Source of the DNA: Xanthomonas sp. CFBP 8443
Lineage (GTDB): Bacteria; Pseudomonadota; Gammaproteobacteria; Xanthomonadales; Xanthomonadaceae
Assembly (NCBI RefSeq): GCF_025666195.1
Contig: NZ_CP102592.1
Location: forward strand, 2,046,001 to 2,110,000
Direction of reading: 5' to 3'
DNA: 64,000 bases
Shown here piece after piece: positions 61,474-64,000 of this stretch. Below the pieces are notes generated by a model that was not told the origin of the DNA, searched no databases, and was given only the letters and a program-made list of their open reading frames with translations. The position numbers and the translations under genes were made by a program. The first letter of the stretch is position 1. Every line of letters starts with the position of its first letter.

Positions 61474-63099
61474 ATGATGAAGCAGCGCGCTTTCGTACGC
61501 TTTTCGCTGGTCCTGACGATCGCGGCCGGCGTGTTGTTGACGTCGTGCAAGAAAACCGAGGAACCCGCGGTGAGCGAAAAGAAGCCGGTGCAGGTGATCC
61601 TGATCGAGGCCGAGCTGCCGCCCAAGCCGCTGAAGCCGGAACTGCCGCCGCTGTTCGGCGACATCGAACGGCGCACCTTTCAGTTCTTCTGGGACACCAC
61701 CAACGAGACCAACGGGCTGACCCCCGACCGCTTCCCGTCGCGGCCGTTCGCCAGCATCGCCTCGGTGGGGTTCGCGCTCACCGCGTATCCGATCGGCATC
61801 GAGAACGGTTGGATCAGCCGCAACCAGGCGATCGACCGCACCCTGACCACGCTGAAATTCTTCGAGGACGCGCCGGTCGGCCCGCAGCGCACCGGCAAGG
61901 CCGGCTACAAGGGCTTCTACTACCATTTCCTGGACATGCAGAACGGCCACCGCTACGACAGCTGGGTGGAACTGTCCAGCGTGGACACCGCGCTGCTGAT
62001 GATGGGCGTGCTGTTCGCGCAGTCCTACTACGACGGCGACGACCCGCGCGAAAAGCAGATCCGCGAGATCGCCGACACCCTGTACAAGCGCGTGGACTGG
62101 ACCTGGCTGCAGCAGCGCGAGCCGCTGATCTCGATGGGCTGGTTCCCCGAGAGCGGCTTCATCAGCCACGACTGGATGGGCTACAACGAGGCGATGATGC
62201 TGTACATCCTCGCTCTGGGGTCGCCGACCCATGCGGTCAGCCCGGACGCGTGGACGGTGTGGACGCGTACCTACAACAACGACTGGGGCGTGTACTACGG
62301 CCAGGAATACCTGTCGTTCGGGCCGATGTTCGCGCACCAGTACAGCCATGTGTGGATCGACTTCCGCGACCTGCAGGACCAGTACATGCGCGAGCGCGGC
62401 ATCGACTACTTCCTCAACAGCCGCCGCGCGGTGCTGGCGCAGCGCGAGTACGCGATCGCCAACCCGATGAAGTGGAAGGACTACAGCGAGGACGTGTGGG
62501 GCCTGACCGCCAGCGACGGCCCGCAGAACACCGCGCAGGACTACCGCGGCGAGCAGCGCCAGTTCCGCCACTATTCCTCGCGCGGCGCCGGCCTGCGCGA
62601 GAACTTCGACGACGGCACGCTGGCGCCGACCGCGGCGGTGGCCTCGATCGTGTTCGCCCCGGAAGTGGTGATCCCGGCCACGGTGGAGATGCACAAGCGC
62701 TACGGCGACTACATCTATTCCAGCTACGGCTTCCTGGATTCGTTCAACCCCAGCTTCAACTACGATATTCCGCTGAAGACCGGGCGCGTGGTGCCGGACC
62801 GCGGCTGGGTGTCCAGCGACTACATCGGCATCGACCAGGGCCCGATCCTGACCATGATCGCCAACTACCGCAACGAGTTCGTCTGGAACGTGATGAAGAA
62901 GAACAAGTACGTGCGCACCGGCCTGGAACGCGCCGGCTTCAGCGGCGGCTGGCTGACCCCGGAAGGCGAGGCGCAGCCGGTGCCGAAGAAGGACGAGCAG
63001 GCCGCCGCCGCGCGCGCGATCGGCATTGCCGAGTCGCGCGCCGCGTCCGCCGAGGCGCAGCAGAATCCCGCGCAGCGCCAACCGCAGAAGCCCGAATGA
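61474..63099 (+). CDS. GH144-like (glucoamylase-like domain) lipoprotein, probable beta-1,2-glucan hydrolase
   Basis: A 541-residue lipoprotein: lipobox LLTSC (Cys26) after MMKQRAFVRFSLVLTIAAGV. Residues 60-500 belong to the glucoamylase-like (alpha/alpha)6 barrel family that includes GH144 endo-beta-1,2-glucanases. Blocks: RRTFQFFWDTTNETNGLTPD, SIASVGFALTAYPIGIENGW, GFYYHFLD, DSWVELSSVDTALLMMG, WFPESGFISHDWMGYNEAMM, FGPMFAHQYSHVWID, and WGLTASDGP. Acidic residues in these loops are catalytic candidates. The last 40 residues are Ala/Gln/Pro-rich. The stop overlaps the next gene (ATGA). Beta-1,2 specificity is inferred from the family. Confidence 0.85.
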   Translation: MMKQRAFVRFSLVLTIAAGVLLTSCKKTEEPAVSEKKPVQVILIEAELPPKPLKPELPPLFGDIERRTFQFFWDTTNETNGLTPDRFPSRPFASIASVGFALTAYPIGIENGWISRNQAIDRTLTTLKFFEDAPVGPQRTGKAGYKGFYYHFLDMQNGHRYDSWVELSSVDTALLMMGVLFAQSYYDGDDPREKQIREIADTLYKRVDWTWLQQREPLISMGWFPESGFISHDWMGYNEAMMLYILALGSPTHAVSPDAWTVWTRTYNNDWGVYYGQEYLSFGPMFAHQYSHVWIDFRDLQDQYMRERGIDYFLNSRRAVLAQREYAIANPMKWKDYSEDVWGLTASDGPQNTAQDYRGEQRQFRHYSSRGAGLRENFDDGTLAPTAAVASIVFAPEVVIPATVEMHKRYGDYIYSSYGFLDSFNPSFNYDIPLKTGRVVPDRGWVSSDYIGIDQGPILTMIANYRNEFVWNVMKKNKYVRTGLERAGFSGGWLTPEGEAQPVPKKDEQAAAARAIGIAESRAASAEAQQNPAQRQPQKPE

Positions 63100-64000
63100 G
63101 CGCACTGCGGACAACCCGTCGCTGGCTGGCGCTGGGCGCGCTGATGGTGGCCATCTGCGGCTGCGCGCGCGCGCCGCAGGGCGAGGTGGTGCGGTTCTGG
63201 GCGATGGGCCGCGAGGCCGAGGTGGTGGCCGAGCTGATCCCGGAATTCGAGAAGGAGAATCCCGGCATCCGCGTGGACATCCAGAACATCCCGTGGACCG
63301 CCGCGCACGAGAAGCTGCTGACCGCGTTCGCCGCCGACGGGCTGCCGGACGTGTGCCAGCTCGGCAACACCTGGATCCCCGAGTTCGCCGCGCTGGACAC
63401 GCTGCAGCCGCTGCAGCCCTACGTGGACAGCTCCAAGGTGGTCGACCCGAAGGACTACTTCGCCGGCATCTGGGACACCAGCGTCATCGACGGCCAGCTG
63501 TACGGGGTGCCGTGGTACGTGGACACGCGCCTGCTGTTCTACCGCAAGGACATGCTCCGCGACGCCGGCGTGGAGACGCTGCCGCAGACCTGGGCCGAGT
63601 GGGAACAGGCCATGGCCGCGGTGAAGAAGCACGTGGGGCCCAAGCGCTACGCGATCCTGATGCCGATCAACGAATTCGAGCAGCAGTTGTCGCTGGGCCT
63701 GCAGCTGGACGATCCGCTGCTGCGCGATCACAACAACTACGGCAACTTCCGCAGCCCCGGCTTCCGCAAGGCGCTGGGCTTCTACGCCAACATGTTCGAG
63801 CAGGACTGGGCGCCGAAGATGTCCGAGACCCAGATCTCCAACGTGTGGGACGAGTTCTTCAACGGCTTCTACGCCTTCTACATCTCCGGGCCATGGAATA
63901 TCCGCGAGTTCCGCAAGCTGGAACCGGCGGCGCTGAAAGGGCAGTGGGGCACGATGCCGCTGCCGGGTCCGGACGGTCCGGGAGCCGGCATCGCCGGCGG
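63096..64000 (+). CDS. ABC sugar transporter solute-binding lipoprotein, incomplete at window end
   Basis: The first 301 residues of a family 1 solute-binding protein. Lipobox AICGC (Cys23) follows MSALRTTRRWLALGALMVA. The fold blocks are RFWAMGREAEVVAELIPEFE, GIRVDIQNIPWTAAHEKLLT, FAADGLPDVCQLGNTWIPEF, and YGVPWYVDTRLLFYRKDML. These match the MalE/UgpB-type oligosaccharide-binding proteins of CUT1 ABC transporters. Coupling to the GH144-like gene suggests binding of the released oligosaccharide. The expected permease genes would lie to the right of the window. Confidence 0.9.
   Translation, partial: MSALRTTRRWLALGALMVAICGCARAPQGEVVRFWAMGREAEVVAELIPEFEKENPGIRVDIQNIPWTAAHEKLLTAFAADGLPDVCQLGNTWIPEFAALDTLQPLQPYVDSSKVVDPKDYFAGIWDTSVIDGQLYGVPWYVDTRLLFYRKDMLRDAGVETLPQTWAEWEQAMAAVKKHVGPKRYAILMPINEFEQQLSLGLQLDDPLLRDHNNYGNFRSPGFRKALGFYANMFEQDWAPKMSETQISNVWDEFFNGFYAFYISGPWNIREFRKLEPAALKGQWGTMPLPGPDGPGAGIAG

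Overview
The window is a GC-rich (roughly two thirds G+C), densely coded gammaproteobacterial chromosome segment that looks like Xanthomonas or a very close relative. The main reasons are the N-acetylornithine/N-acetylcitrulline version of arginine synthesis with a bifunctional N-acetylglutamate synthase/kinase, a DksA with a long Ala/Lys/Pro tail, an alpha-amino acid ester hydrolase whose catalytic residues line up one position off the X. citri enzyme, a large Oar-like TonB-dependent receptor, and many short dispersed repeats of the 'GGAGCGGCTTCAGCCGC' type. Identification of the organism is an inference from gene content; no phage, plasmid, insertion sequence or CRISPR array was seen.

Layout. 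1-756: 3' part missing of an ethanolamine permease (minus). 1248-3886: a membrane diguanylate cyclase translationally coupled to a papain-like (NlpC/P60-type) peptidase. 4236-6688 (minus): yidD, dihydroorotase and an M23 endopeptidase in one overlapping run. 6822-7925: dksA with its promoter and terminator. 7995-8775 (minus): a redoxin and a six-cysteine secreted peptide. 9099-11772: an S41 peptidase and an alpha/beta hydrolase. 11795-15307 (minus): MFS exporter, sufE, cysS, with a duplicated sufE 5' end between sufE and cysS. 15697-28060 (plus): a secreted protein, then argF'-argG-GNAT-argE'-argB-GNAT-argC-argH-yciI-proB-proA, a complete route from glutamate to arginine (except the aminotransferase and carbamoyl phosphate supply) followed by the first two steps of proline synthesis. 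A likely arginine leader peptide and attenuator precedes argF'.

28112-31419: a second diguanylate cyclase (minus) and an alpha-amino acid ester hydrolase (plus). 31788-31864: tRNA-Pro(CGG). 31925-38672: divergent cydABX and cydDC around one perfect FNR-type box, giving cytochrome bd and its thiol-exporting assembly ABC transporter. 38722-41087: repeat-rich tract with two tandem duplications surrounding a MetX-family acyltransferase. 40961-47965 (minus): complete ccmABCDEFGHI cytochrome c maturation operon. 48196-50610: methionine aminotransferase, a small membrane protein and an omega-amidase. 50701-51911: two unknown exported proteins. 52529-56064 (minus): scpA-scpB-rluB. 56428-57023: yciI-like and bolA-like genes.

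57272-64000: a sugar locus: LacI regulator, TonB-dependent receptor, GH144-like lipoprotein and an ABC sugar-binding lipoprotein that runs off the end. Two nearly identical operator-like palindromes (before lacI and before the GH144 gene) suggest one regulon for uptake and breakdown of a beta-1,2-glucan-like saccharide.

The most interesting items are the candidate trp-like attenuator before the arginine operon, the redoxin/Cys-rich peptide pair, the LacI-linked glucan locus, and a set of short-period inverted repeats that not only sit between biosynthetic genes but also encode the ends of ArgF', ArgG and ProB.
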